A DNA stretch of 64,000 nucleotides from Paralichthys olivaceus (GCF_024713975.1 NC_091113.1:8940501-9004500), one strand, 5' to 3'. Positions 30,682 to 42,612 are shown, counted from the stretch's first letter. Made by a program: numbers and translations. Notes: generated from the letters alone by a model not told the origin.

Positions 30682-31137
30682 CTGTGGTGGAAGAACTTAG
30701 TACATAAAAACAATGGAAAAATACCTAAATTTAAATTATACCTGGGTAAACAAATATCAGTACAATAGATGTAGAGTATCAAAAGTAAAAATATTTTTTT
30801 TTGCCCAAGACTAAAAAAGTTTTCAAAACATTTGGGCTCTCTTCTTTTTTTCTTAGCTGGACAAGTTGCTCCATTAATTATTCATGGTAGGCAGTGGACT
30901 TTCCCCACATCTCCAAACATAAGTGCGTTGTATTACATGTATAAAGAAAACTACACTATACAGTGACTGTAGGAAGGACTACAGTCTTAAAAGGAAAGGG
31001 ATCGAAAACTGAGACTTACTCTGTGTCCATGCAGCAACAGTGTTTGTGTAAATCTACTCACTCAGGAGACAAAACTTCCTGACTAGAGGTTTAAGTACAG
31101 AACTTGAGTATGTGTACTTAGTTACAATACATCACTG
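30682..31137 (+). mobile_element. CAGTGGTGG-ended non-autonomous DNA element, copy 1
   Basis: The element starts CTGTGGTGGAAGAACTTAGT and ends GTGTACTTAGTTACAATACA followed by TCACTG, so the ends are inverted forms of CAGTGGTGGAAGAAGTA. The interior is A/T-rich with AAGTA/TACTT motifs and no coding frame. It resembles a very frequent fish repeat with hAT-like termini. A second copy lies at 40418-40920. No clear target-site duplication is left. Confidence 0.65.
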
Positions 31138-31397
31138 AAAACTTCACGCTGGATCGGCTCAGGTGTTCTTGTTCCCCATAGGAAGAACTTCGAGTACCGG
31201 CATGAGATTGATTATCATGGTTTTAAGTCAGATGACTCGACTACTGTCTTAACTATAGGATGGATTGCCATGAAGTTTGTTACACACATGTGTTGTCTCC
31301 AGAGGATGAATCCACTAACTTTGTTTATCCCTTCATTTTTCATCTGTCACTTATGTGCATGCAGGCTCAACTAAGGTTTCCTCAGAAAAGAACCCAT

Positions 31398-31560
31398 TCG
31401 GATCAGGGGGCGGATCCAGAATTTTTATTAAACTTTCTTTACCATTGTAAGATTTGAGAGTTTTGGAATATTGAATAATATTAATGAAAAAAATCTGGCA
31501 CATTTAAAGGGCTGTGGATTTACGGGACTGTTGGGCCTTGGTGGAGCTATGCACTTTTTT
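31398..31560 (+). repeat. Interspersed repeat family A, partial copy
   Basis: It contains 'gggggcggatccagaatttt', TTAAACTTTCTTTACCATTG, AATCTGGCACATTTAAAGGG and GGGACTGTTGGGCCTTGGTG. These match in order the corresponding blocks of the fuller copy at 58348-58745. The 5' part is missing. Confidence 0.65.
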
Positions 31561-32304
31561 AGTAATGAACACTAAACATACGCCTATACGCATGAACATC
31601 CAGATGTTTGCAGCCTCACACAGCTGCTGACACGGCTGTTGACTCTATTCTTCCAACACGCCTCTTTCTCATTTCCCTCTTTCTCCTCTTATTTGAATTC
31701 ACGATAGCTTCTTTGAAAACCTCAGAGCTTCTCGGTCCACAACCTCCAACCCGGAGCTGTTAGCAAATCACCAGCTGCCTGAGAAACTCCATTTACAGGT
31801 CGCCTATGCTCGGCACACGGATCCTGCTCCGTTTTACAATATTTATGTGCTATATTTGTGTCTATTCATTTCTCCCCTGAAAGGACGGGGAAGGTGTTCA
31901 GTGGCAGCGTTGTGCTCTCTACATCTGAAGGTCAGCTGACCCTAGTGACCCCAACACGCTGAAGAACGTTCGCCCAAAGAAAAACAAACCGCCGGGTTGC
32001 TTTGTTCGCCGGGAGGAGGAAGTTGTTTCTCTTTCTCCTCGCCGTTGGTTTACCTCGTCTCCTTTCTTCTTTCCCCTGCTCCTGCGCTTTCACTCAAGTT
32101 CTTCGTCCTCTTCTTCTGCCCACTCTTATTTTTTCACTCCAAGGCTGTGGCTGTGACCTTGAGAGCGGTGACCGGATTGACTCGAACGTCACACCTCTGG
32201 GTTTGATTTTTACAGGCTCCAAATGAAGAGCTCAGAGGGAGTTCAATATTCATACACGGTGAAATATAAATACTGATGGCTCCCTGAAATCTGTGTGGGC
32301 ATGC

Positions 32305-32307
<3 letters not shown>

Positions 32308-32397
<90 letters not shown>
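32308..32397. repeat. (TG)45 microsatellite
   Basis: 90 bases of uninterrupted TG. The minus-strand poly-HT open frame across it is an artefact. Confidence 0.97.
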
Positions 32398-32399
<2 letters not shown>

Positions 32400-33784
32400 C
32401 ATATGATTTTGAGTGGAGTAATTTAGCAGATGAGCGGGTGGCCATTGTTAGAGGGATAATCTGGCTCTTGCTGCTCAGATAGGTTAACATGCAGCAGATT
32501 AGAGCAGATTACCCCCAACCACACCAGACAGGACAGGGGCCGGCCTCCCCTCCTTCCCTCCCTCCCCCCTCCCCCTTTATTTCAACCATCCTCCTCTTTT
32601 CACTTGTTTCATTTCATCCTCTCTTGGCTTTTTTTAATTCCCATACCCTCATCCCACTTTGTTTTGTCTTGTCTCATCAGATCTTTTCTCTCTGCTACAT
32701 AGATTCCATGGACATATTTTAATTTCATTTCCTCTTGGATATTTTTGAAAAACAGGTTTCAATTTTGATCATAGTCCCTGATTTATTTTCTATTCTTATA
32801 ATTTTGCTTGTCTGTTATTGTGATTTATTAGTTTTCTGTTCCCGTGTTAGCTCTGTGCACTTTAATTTTTTTCAGCATTTGTTAGTTTGTCAATAATGTC
32901 TATATACAAATTAGTGAGTAAAGTAGTAGTAGTTTAAAATCAATTGAACACATTGGTAAAATATATTTAAGGTAATATTATTATATTATTTAAGATATGT
33001 CTTACTCCCATATACAGATGTGGTTTGAGCTAACCAGGTACATTAATAAACACATGCAAGCTTGATATTTGTTAAATATGGAAAAACAATTTAAATCCAT
33101 TTCACTTGTAAAAATTATTAAAAATATTCAAAGTACAAAATATAAATTACTGACAGATTGATACAGGCATGTTGTTTTGAAATGATTTTAAAAACATACT
33201 CAGATTCAGCCCTGCATATAATATGGACATTAATAAATCTAAACATCCAATTTGAACATTTTTCCCAAGATTTTAAGACCTTCATTAAATTAACAAAACA
33301 TTATTACTTTACAATATACAACAGTAAATACATTTGAATTAATATATCTACAATTAAACGTATACAGTCCTCTTGTGTAATGTTATGTTCTGTTATGAAC
33401 TGCCTGTGAGACACTTAATAAGTGATTCAGTTATTTGGATTTTTTCATTTTCTTTATTATCCTTGTTTTCATTTTAAAAGAAAGCATTGGTTTGGGAAAC
33501 TTACAATTAATATTTACAACTGCTGATTCTTCATGGGTCTCATTTTATTCTCTCTTTATATTTTATGGATTGTAAATTACATTACATTACACTACATTAT
33601 TTTTGCTGTGGTAGCACCTCAACAAACTATCTGGATTCTACAAAAGGTTAATAGATCAATTTGATTTCTTCAGTTTAATCATGGAAATAAAGACGTTGAA
33701 TCTGCCGCTTCTCTCAGACACAGTGTTTCGCCCTCTGCCGCGTGAGTTTGCATGGATACCTGTAACGGGATGCGTGTTTGAATG

Positions 33785-33787
<3 letters not shown>

Positions 33788-33817
<30 letters not shown>

Positions 33818-33847
33818 TGTGTCTGTGTGTCTGTGTGTGTGTGGGGG
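33788..33847. repeat. (TG)n microsatellite with TCTG interruptions and G-run end
   Basis: TG repeats with several CTGTG interruptions end in GGGGGGG at 33842-33848. Confidence 0.9.
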
Positions 33848-34428
33848 GGTTATGTGCATCTACCTAACAGTCTGACGTTTGTTCAGACTCCAGCTGTTTG
33901 TATTTTTGGCCGCCAGTGTTTTCTCTGTCTCCAAAGCTATGAATCAAAAACACCCTGAGTGGTGAGACGACACTGACAACAGGATAACGATGTAATTACT
34001 GCATTTACATCTGGCCCTGCTGCTCTAATCTACAGGTTTAAATCAGCCGTGCAGCAGAGGAATTATTAGTCAAATTATCTGATTACTTTGTTCGTCTGGT
34101 CTCTTTCAGGTGTTTGTGCTTTAACATTTGTGTCGCCCATCTGTCGTGTGTGGACGCTTAGTCCTCAGCGTCTGTGTGTGTTTGTGTGGCACAGACCAAG
34201 TTATACGTTGACATATCTTCTGATGAAACTTCTCTTCTCCAGCTGTTTCAGCCCTCACGCACAGCTGGAGCGACATGGCACCAATAAAAACAGCAGCATT
34301 AACTCTGACGTGTTGGTTTACAGACCTATCAGAGTGCAGGATCAGTTGCTCAGGTACAGTTACTTCAATACCTGCATAACTCCTCTGGTTCTTATGGGAC
34401 AGAAGTCAAGATGGGGTCAAATGGTGAC

Positions 34429-34460
<32 letters not shown>

Positions 34461-34775
34461 AAGTGGTGTCTAATGTCTTCAGAGGACTTTGACTTACATT
34501 TATTTCCTGGAGACTTTAAGTTTAGCCATAGTTCCTGTACTTGCCTCACCCTAATCCTTAAACCTAAACCTCAACGTAACCTTAAAACATATCTTCACCT
34601 TAGAATGAATTATGTTTTGGACGACACATCCTCATAATGTGTAAACAGATTTCACACACACACAGGTTTGCACAGATTTGTTTTGCCTCATTAGAACAGG
34701 ACTGTGGTCCCCATGAGGTCCACTGGTCCTGAAAAGGTCCGAGAGTGGCAACAAAAAAAGAGTACACACCCACAA

Positions 34776-34776
<1 letters not shown>

Positions 34777-34827
<51 letters not shown>
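34777..34827. repeat. (CA)n microsatellite
   Basis: 51 bases of CA. The preceding stretch (34695-34735) carries 'gtccccatgaggtccactgg', a module often found beside CA arrays in fish. A shorter CA array lies at 34431-34456. Confidence 0.95.
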
Positions 34828-34832
<5 letters not shown>

Positions 34833-36499
34833 GACACACATGCACATTCCCTTCTTTTGGTAGATGAGGAAGACAAACTATGTCCCACTTGTTGTTGTTT
34901 AAATTAAAATCAATCAAATTAAAACAAGATTAAACACTTTCAACCAACTAATTGATCGATTATCTAACACACTGACAGTTTGGGATCAGGCTAAAAAAAC
35001 ACTGTCCTCCCACTTCTCTCCACATCTTCATTTTCCTCCTCGCTCTGCTACAATTCACCTCCTCTCTCCTTTCTTTTCGGGGTACCATTGTGCACCACAC
35101 TCTCCTGGAGCCCTGCGAGAGCACAAAAGCACAACAAAGACTCAGGAAGTGATTAGTGGCTTAACGAGGGGGAGGCCTTGGGGGGAGTCAGAGGAGGGGG
35201 CTGTGCGGCCTCCTCCGTGAGGCAGGGTGAGGGGTTAAAGTTTCAGGGCTTAAGGGGTCAGTGTTAAGTTGTGGAGGGGTTAATTAGGAGCAGGGCTTTT
35301 GTTTGCGGGATGGGATAAGGAGACGCTGAAGTGATTCACTTCCTTTACTGTGCTCCTGCAGCCACCATGGTGGTGTCATCCACCTTCTATTAGCCGTGCT
35401 CCGCTCTCCCTCCTCCTCACTAATAATTGTCCTCTGGCTGAAAGGAGATGTAGCTGAATTGACTTAATTGTCACCGTTACAACAAACTCCTCCCCTCATC
35501 ACACAAACACACACACTCTCACACACACACCTCGAGTATGCTTCCTCGACCATGTCTGGTGTGTCCTCCCTGCTTCGGTTAGAGAAGAATGTCTTTTCAA
35601 CTTGGAGGAGGCCTGGCCATGACTGTCGCTCAGAGACTCTAGTGTGTGTTTGTCCATTGTTGTGGTTGTTACAACACAGAGAAACATGCTGCAGTTCTCT
35701 GGGGACTCAGGCATCTTGAGAAGAGCAGGAGGAGCCTCTCAACAGAACCGACACTGAAACTGAAACAGCTTTCTTGGCTGCAGATATCAATCACCTGCAT
35801 TCAGTGTTGTTTGCAAATATTTCTTTATAACTAAGCAGAAACTCCAGCTCTTCTTCCCTCTGTGCATCTGGGACGTAGATGAATATACCCAGGAATAGGT
35901 GTAAATGTTATATCCCGTTGCTAATTGTAAAAACATCAACTCAAATGTGTGCATGTGCATATGTGAGTGCACAGCACATCTAAATTTCTGTTATTAATCC
36001 CTTTTTTTAATTTTTAATTTTTGTTAATATTTTTTCATTATCTTTGTTGCTGTTAATATTACTATTATTGTTATTATTTAGGCTTATTGGATTTGATTTT
36101 AAAAAGCAAGTAGCAGTTTGCCCCGACAAGCACGGACCATATGCATCATCCAGGGCGAAAACTGGCACACGTCTCCTCACACACCACCATGTAGGGACAT
36201 CTGTCTCTCTGGGTAATTGGCATTAACCCCTTAAAGCTGGGTGACCCCCTTTTTCACGGCCAACACATCTGCACTTGGGTGTTTGGAGGAGTTTAATATG
36301 TGTGAGGGACAAAACATCACGCAAAGATGCACAATAAAGGTAAAAATGTGTTATTTTTTGTTTATTTATTTTATTTTGAGCTGAAATATCATGTTTATAG
36401 TCATATTTCACACATAATATTCAATATGTGCACATGTACACACACTACTGCTGCACCAAGGGTGCCACACTCCGAAGCATATGGCCTGGGGGGGCCACC

Positions 36500-36960
36500 A
36501 CAGTGTGCTAATGTTGATTGAATATGCTTCTCTATTAGACTAATGTTGGCAGGAGGTGTATGGGCGCGCTGATAATCCAAGGTAACTGAATGGAGCTGGA
36601 CTGTGGCTTAGTATCTCTGAACTTATGGATATTAGAGAACAGGAGAGTGATTAGAGTGGCGAGAGAACACTCAGAGAAACATACGCTTTCAGGTCTGGAT
36701 GAGATTTCCGATCACACCGGGTTACCACACACATTACTGCTATTAATGATGCAGGCAGCTTAGCGGAGAGAGAGGAGCAGAGAGGTGTCCGTTTATTAGA
36801 CCAGTTTTTGACAGGCCTTCATTCTCTGAATACTCTCCCTTATTTTATCGTCTTAATCAGCATCTGTCCTGGTTATGAGGCTTATGGCCTTTGTGTTGCT
36901 TGTGTTTGATTATTAATTGAATCTGCTCTGTCCCCTTTAATAGGTCTGAATATTTGTTCA
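36500..36960. promoter_or_regulatory. Candidate six3 enhancer (non-repetitive, TAAT-rich)
   Basis: About 1 kb upstream of six3 lies a repeat-free stretch with several homeodomain-type cores (TTAGACTAATG, TATTAATGATG, CTTAATCAGC, TGATTATTAATTGAA). It differs in composition from its microsatellite-rich surroundings. SIX3 loci in vertebrates are known for many conserved non-coding enhancers. Conservation cannot be tested here, so this is only a candidate. Confidence 0.25.
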
Positions 36961-37700
36961 CATCTGAATATTTTAGAGTGAAGCAAAAAAAGGTAAATTA
37001 TGTATTATAACTCCTCACTCTGCTTGTACAGCAATGGGCTTTTCTTTTATTGCTATAGATAGAAAATACTATGATAATTATTGATCATTTTAATATTGCC
37101 CAGCTCCAGTTCACAGGGTTACGTTGCCGTTTCCATGGTGCTTGTGATGCAGAAATAAAGGCATGAGATGAAATCAATAAAGTTTTAAAAAGCAGAAACA
37201 AAATGTTTTAGATACATGAAGAAATATACACCTCGACAATAAAGACAATTTGAATTTGTTTTACAAACACACAACCAGGTATGAGTTTTAACAGACCACT
37301 TATTTAAATGAAATAATATTAATTGAATCAAAAAAAAAAGTTTTTATCATGAGCCACTTTCTTTCTCTCTTTAAGTTTATTTCTGGCTCTTTGAACAAAT
37401 AGGACGTGCAGGAGCAACCTGAGTTGAATTTTCTCTATAATATGTCTTGATCACTTCAGTTCACTTCCATGAATCATTTCATCTGAATCATTTCATCTGT
37501 TCCAGAGCTCTGCAAAAAAGTGATAAAGTAGCCTTTAGATTTCTTTTTGTATTTATCAAATTTTTATTTTTAATTATTACTTTCTACCTTCGTGTTGGGT
37601 TCCATCTTTAACATCAGAGACACTTCATGTTTCCAACTTGTGCGTAAAACGAGGGAGATCAACCCCCTGTGTTTGACTGACAGTGCTGCCATGACAACCT

Positions 37701-37838
37701 CGCATCAGCTCCACAGTGACCAATCAGGAGTGAGGTCCGGGGTCCCTCCCTGACTCCCAGGTGAACTAAAGAGTCAGACTTCAGCACATTTCCGTCAGAC
37801 TGTCTCCGTCTCCCCTCGGGCTTCACTCAGTGGACCAG
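37701..37838 (+). promoter_or_regulatory. six3: six3 proximal promoter / 5' UTR
   Basis: A CCAAT box (GACCAATCAGG, core 37720-37724) lies about 115 bases before the start codon. No clear TATA box is present. The transcription start is not identifiable. Confidence 0.4.
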
Positions 37839-38533
37839 ATGGTTTTCAGATCTCCGCTCGACTTCTTCTCAGCCTCCCGCCTCCTCCTGCCGCACTTCGC
37901 GGATGGGCCCTCTTCCGTGGCCCGCTCTCGGTCCCCGGAGGATACTCCCTCCGCCTGCCCTCCCATGGCCCTCCCTGGACTGTGCTTCTCCGCGGCGCAG
38001 ATCGCCAGCGTGTGCGAGACTCTGGAGGAGACCGGGGACATCGAGCGGCTGGCCCGCTTCCTCTGGTCGCTCCCGGTGACCGCAGACGGGCGCGACTCCA
38101 TCTCAGAGCACGAGTCCGTGCAGCGGGCCCGCGCCGTTGTGGCGTACCACACCGGGAGCTTCCGCGAGCTGTACCACATCCTGGAGACGCACCGCTTTAC
38201 GCGCGCGTCGCACGGCAAACTGCAGGCGATGTGGCTCGAAGCTCACTACCGGGAGGCAGAGAAGCTCCGGGGGCGGCCACTCGGACCCGTGGACAAGTAC
38301 CGTGTCAGGAAGAAGTTCCCGTTACCGAGGACCATCTGGGACGGTGAGCAGAAGACGCACTGTTTCAAGGAGCGCACAAGGGGGCTGCTGAGAGAGTGGT
38401 ACCTGCAGGACCCCTACCCCAACCCGGGGAAGAAGCGGGAGCTGGCGCACGCCACCGGACTGACACCGACTCAGGTTGGGAACTGGTTCAAAAACCGGAG
38501 ACAGAGAGACCGAGCGGCAGCAGCCAAAAACAG
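37839..38533 (+). CDS. six3: six3 exon 1 (SIX domain and homeodomain)
   Basis: Codes residues 1-231 plus two bases of Arg232 and ends AAAAACAG at donor GTCAGT. The exon is strongly GC- and CpG-rich. The homeodomain recognition-helix region [11 protein letters not shown] is intact. Confidence 0.92.
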
Positions 38534-39435
38534 GTCAGTCACTTTTTGAAACAAGTTTTCAGTTGAGACATTTGGCATCTTACAGGGAGCAGGAGGAACT
38601 TACTCTTATTGCACCGGAGAGTATAAAGTATTTATTAACTTCTACAACCACTAAACACATTGTGGCCTTTTTGGTCTTATATATTTGGTCTATATATAAA
38701 AAATACCGTCCAAATTTGTGCAAGTCCAAAATATCTCATTACTCTTTTAATTGACCACTTCTCTATCATCATGCACTCACTTGTTGAAGCAATTTCCTCT
38801 CCGCGGGCAGCCAAGGTTGTGCGTAAAAGGGCCATTCACGCGTAAAAGCGCACGGCCATTCAGCTTGTAGGTTTTTGTCTTCTCTCTGTCAGCGTGTCCC
38901 GGTTGATCCTTCTTCTCCTTTCTCTCGCTATAATTTGCTTCAGGGTCAGTGTTTGGGTCAACCACCCTGTTGGTTAAGGCAAAATTTGCATGAATGGGTG
39001 CAAATTGCTCACCATGCATGAACGAACTCCAAGAAGTTTTGCCTGAGCTGATTTGTTTCTTTAGATTTATGTATTTATATAATTATATGTCTTTTGTATT
39101 GCTATATTTTAATATAATTTTATGATTATTTATGAGTTGTATTTTTGTTTTATTTGTACAACAACAAAACAAAATATAAATAATATGAGAAGTTTTGTGT
39201 TTCAGATTTCCACTATAGTTTATTTCATTTTTAATTTTCAAATACATTTTGACAGTTGGATTTAACGTCTCCTCTTCTTCTTCTTCTCTCCATCCTCAGG
39301 TTGCAGCACCATATGTGTCCAGACGGTGCGCGTGCACTCAGTGGAGGAGAGTGCAGTCCGGACGGGAGCGCAGAGCGCGCGGATGGACAAACTCTTCTGT
39401 CAGTAACAGACAGTGACTCTGACTTGGATGTCTGA
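37839..39435 (+). CDS. six3: SIX3-class homeobox transcription factor
   Basis: Two exons, 37839-38533 and 39300-39435, joined by a 766-bp GT-AG intron that splits an Arg codon directly after the homeodomain, encode 276 residues. The start ATG ([10 protein letters not shown]) was chosen because MVFRSPL is the SIX3 N-terminus; an in-frame GTG nine bases upstream is not a start. The SIX domain spans about residues 50-165 ([20 protein letters not shown]) and the homeodomain about 166-226, with the [17 protein letters not shown] end. The C-terminus [13 protein letters not shown] matches the SIX3 end LSVTSSDSECDV. SIX3 proteins are nuclear regulators of forebrain and eye development that recruit Groucho through the SIX domain. 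The glycine-rich N-terminal insert of mammalian SIX3 is absent, and the SIX domain carries many substitutions ([16 protein letters not shown] in place of the family's LPVAPGACEAINKHES). It may be six3b or another teleost SIX3/6 paralog such as six7; N-terminus and synteny favour six3. Confidence 0.88.
38534..39299 (+). other. six3 intron
   Basis: 766 bases, A/T-rich, ending in a pyrimidine-rich tract (cctcttcttcttcttctctc) and CAG. The short open frames inside are not convincing. Confidence 0.8.
39300..39435 (+). CDS. six3: six3 exon 2 (C-terminal tail)
   Basis: Codes [20 protein letters not shown] followed by [10 protein letters not shown] and the conserved Ser/Asp-rich terminus [13 protein letters not shown], stop TGA 39433-39435. 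The tail is 44 residues, clearly shorter than that of mammalian SIX3. Confidence 0.88.
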
Positions 39436-40055
39436 GACTTTAAATCTGTGGAATGGACCTTCGGAGGCCTGTGATGGTCTGTGGAGGGAAACCAGAGAGA
39501 GGAGGAGGAAGAGGAGGAGGAGGAGGAGTTGCACTAAACTTTATTATTCCAGAACATCAAACGAATGATGTAAAAGATTTCTGTCCGTGCTGTTGGTTTC
39601 CTGCACATCAGACCCACATTAGGTTTTTCTAAATACATCACTGGATGAGGGCAGTGCGCATCTGTTGACACCATCAACTTAATATGACAGACCTCCTGCT
39701 GGACTTCAACTCAGGGACCCCCACACAGGAGGAGCTAATCACGCTTGTTTTCACTAATTATGTGTCATTCTCTTTTTTTCTTTTTAATGGAACTAGTTGT
39801 TTCTTTAGAGGCCCCTGAAGGACCCCTGGATGTCCCCTGCTTTGGACAATCAATTCACACTGCAGCCTTCCTGCCTGTCTGTACCTTTATGAGTTTTATT
39901 TTCTTTCTTTACCTTTGCTTATACTTATTTTAAAGTTCAGAGGCTTCACTGTTCAGTCTGTGTGTGATGATATGTCAGACTTCAAGTTCAGTTTCATGCT
40001 GAATATGTTTTGGTATTTTATACTGTACATAAATAAAATTATCTAATTTATGACT
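39436..40055 (+). other. six3: six3 3' UTR with polyadenylation signal
   Basis: A (GGA)n-rich purine stretch lies at about 39495-39530. AATAAA at 40032-40037 is followed by G/T-rich sequence (tgtgcgtgtttgtgtgtgtg), a standard cleavage context. This gives a 3' UTR of roughly 0.6 kb. Confidence 0.7.
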
Positions 40056-40417
40056 CTTATTGTGGCTATTCTTTTGTGCGTGTTTGTGTGTGTGTGTATG
40101 ATCGTGTGTGAGAGTTTATAATGATGCAGTCTGTTGTTAGAAAATTCACCTTATTATCCAACTAAAGAAACTGGAATTTAATTAACTTAGCAGTTTTATT
40201 TTCTATAGTATTTTTTTTTTCGTCCCTGCAAATAAAATAAACCTATTCACCTCCATCGTTGATCCTCCACCCCCCCTTTTGCCACATGAGGACACAGACT
40301 CGTTAGTCTTCTGCTGATTTGTGGTAAGTGATGATTTTTGTGGAGGAAACGCATCTCTGGAAACACCCACATTCAGAAAGAAGTCAAAACAGCGCCATCC
40401 AGTGGGCAAAATAAAGA

Positions 40418-40920
40418 CAGTGCGGTGGATGAAGTACATTTACTCGTCCTATTCTTAAGAATGAGTCTGATGTGTTTTTACTTGAGTAATTAGATTTTGT
40501 GATTATTACTCAAACCTTGAGTAGAGTTTAGTATTGACAGTTCTACTCCACTACATTTATACAATAGAAAGTCACTAGTTAGGTATAAAATATGATTTAT
40601 CGTATTTCTATGGAACAGTGTAGAACTTAATTCAAGATAATCCTAGATTAATATGTATTTAATGATTCTATAATCACTTTAATACATCTATAATATCGAT
40701 GCAGTAAAATATTATCTATAAAAATATAAGCTTTGGAAGGGGGGGCAATCTGCAGGAAAAGGCTATTTTTAGTCTTGATTATATCGATGTACATGTATTC
40801 TTCTATTTTATTTAAAAATGTAATACTTTGACATACAATGGAGTATTTTATAAGATGTTGAATTGATATATTCATTCAAGTATAGGGTCTGAATCTCAGG
40901 TCTGAATACTTCTTCAACTG
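40418..40920 (-). mobile_element. CAGTGGTGG-ended non-autonomous DNA element, copy 2
   Basis: The + strand starts CAGTGCGGTGGATGAAGTAC and ends CTGAATACTTCTTCAACTG, so the minus strand reads CAGTTGAAGAAGTATTCAG, matching the start of copy 1 at 30682. The ends are imperfect inverted repeats. The interior contains TACTTGAGTAA and CTACTCCACTACATTTAT, characteristic of this family. No protein is encoded. Confidence 0.6.
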
Positions 40921-41062
40921 ACCAGATGTGAAACATGAATTTACGAGGAGCACTTGAACACAGCCTCCCTCGACGTCACATCCTGGGTGCGTCATAAATC
41001 TGTCATAACTCTTAAGAGCCAGCAGATGGCGCAGCTGAGCCAGGCTTGTCGTAGTAATGTAG

Positions 41063-41063
41063 C

Positions 41064-41123
<60 letters not shown>

Positions 41124-41128
41124 CAGAC

Positions 41129-41227
<99 letters not shown>

Positions 41228-41237
41228 TAGATGGATT

Positions 41238-41299
<62 letters not shown>

Positions 41300-41304
41300 C
41301 AGAC

Positions 41305-41343
<39 letters not shown>

Positions 41344-41468
41344 TAGATAGACAGACAGATAGATAGATAGACAGATAGATAGATAGGTAGATAGATAGAT
41401 AGATAGATAGATACACAGACAGATAGATAGATAGATAGACAGACAGATAGACAGACAGACAGACAGAC

Positions 41469-41499
<31 letters not shown>

Positions 41500-41528
41500 A
41501 AGATAGATAGATAGATAGATACACAGAC

Positions 41529-41607
<79 letters not shown>

Positions 41608-41648
41608 CAGACAGATAGACAGACAGACGAATAGATAGATAGATAGAT
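41063..41648. repeat. GATA/GACA (Bkm-like) tetranucleotide satellite
   Basis: About 586 bases of TAGA units interspersed with blocks of CAGA (for example 41122-41168, 41322-41361, 41430-41470). There are a few variant units (TGGATTGA at 41231, ACACAGAC at 41412 and 41521, TAGG at 41385). Mixed GATA/GACA arrays are the hallmark of the Bkm satellite class first described in snakes. Confidence 0.97.
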
Positions 41649-42309
41649 TGTAATCCAAGTAAAGCCGACAACACAACAATAACTGACAGGTCATTTTATT
41701 AGGTACACCTGTAAAATCTAATGCAACACTTCCACCTTCATACAGACAATGATGTTCAGTTTTGATTGACACTGTCAGTGAGGAATTAAATTAACAATAT
41801 GTTTATTCATGAGGTGTCACAATAATAATGTCTTAAATTTCATTAGACTGATGAGTGTGCATTACATTCTGCATTACTGTAGCATGCACATTACAATCAC
41901 TTCCTCAAGTGTAGTATATGTAAATAGTATTTATATATATTAGTATCATATATAGATATAAACTGATTAATATAAGTATTTACTTCACTATACAGAGTCT
42001 ACAGTCAGAATATATCATATGCTGTTCTGATTGTTAAACTCTTTGTGATGTGGGATTATAAATGAAACTCATTTACACAAACATGTAGCTGTACATGTTT
42101 GTGCTGGAATTAGCAGGTATGTGATAATAGAGTTAGACTAAAGGGGCCTATGATGCATGTTAATACAGAGAGTTATATCATGGTGTAAATATAATATACA
42201 CAAACACAGGTTCCTGAGGAAGTTACTGACAAACTCCCAATGTTCACTGCTGCTCAGAGCCCCATCACACCTCTGCTGTTTTATATCCAGACACTCACAG
42301 TGTGTGAAC

Positions 42310-42560
42310 GAAAGGTCAAGAAGGTGACTACAAACTAAACAAAAAACTAGAAAACAGAGTAACTACAAAAAGGATTAACTGGAAATTACAGAGTAACTAG
42401 AGATCTACAAATCAGAGTAACTAGAAAACAGATTAACTAGAAAACCAAGTATCTAAAAAACTAGAAAACAGATTAACTAGAAAACCATTTAACTAGAAAA
42501 CTATGTCATTTCAAAACTAGTTATAAGAGTAACTAGAAAACTTGAAACTTGATTTTATCA
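42310..42560 (+). repeat. Minisatellite with AACTAGAAAACAGATT-type unit
   Basis: Around ten imperfect copies of a roughly 16-18 base unit (AACTAGAAAACAGATT / AACTAGAAAACC / GTAACTACAAAAAGG). The unit varies in length and sequence, suggesting an old, decaying array. Confidence 0.85.
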
Positions 42561-42612
42561 TTATTTGACAAATGATACTAATAGACATGTATGTTATCTA
42601 TTCCGTTTCTTA

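Larger units (their letters stand above)
27865..37700. other. Intergenic region between ppm1b and six3
   Basis: No gene is recognised in 9.8 kb. In human, SLC3A1, PREPL and CAMKMT lie between PPM1B and SIX3; none of their exons is apparent. The region holds microsatellites (29819-29876, 32308-32397, 33788-33842, 34431-34456, 34777-34827), a CAGTGGTGG-type element (30682-31137), a repeat fragment at 31398-31560, a short repeat piece near 29000-29060, and non-repetitive stretches rich in TAAT/ATTA motifs that could be six3 enhancers. Confidence 0.6.

Noticed and set aside
34088-34492. 134-codon frame upstream of six3
   Set aside because: It ends in a translated CA repeat and has no similarity to a known protein.
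37823-38218. 131-codon minus-strand frame opposite six3 exon 1
   Set aside because: It is a shadow of a GC-rich coding exon; no homology is recognised.
40876-41772. 298-codon and 203-codon minus-strand open frames (SIYLSIYLS repeats)
   Set aside because: They are translations of the GATA/GACA tetranucleotide satellite; a tetranucleotide array without stops is open in any frame. There is no domain, start context or splice support.
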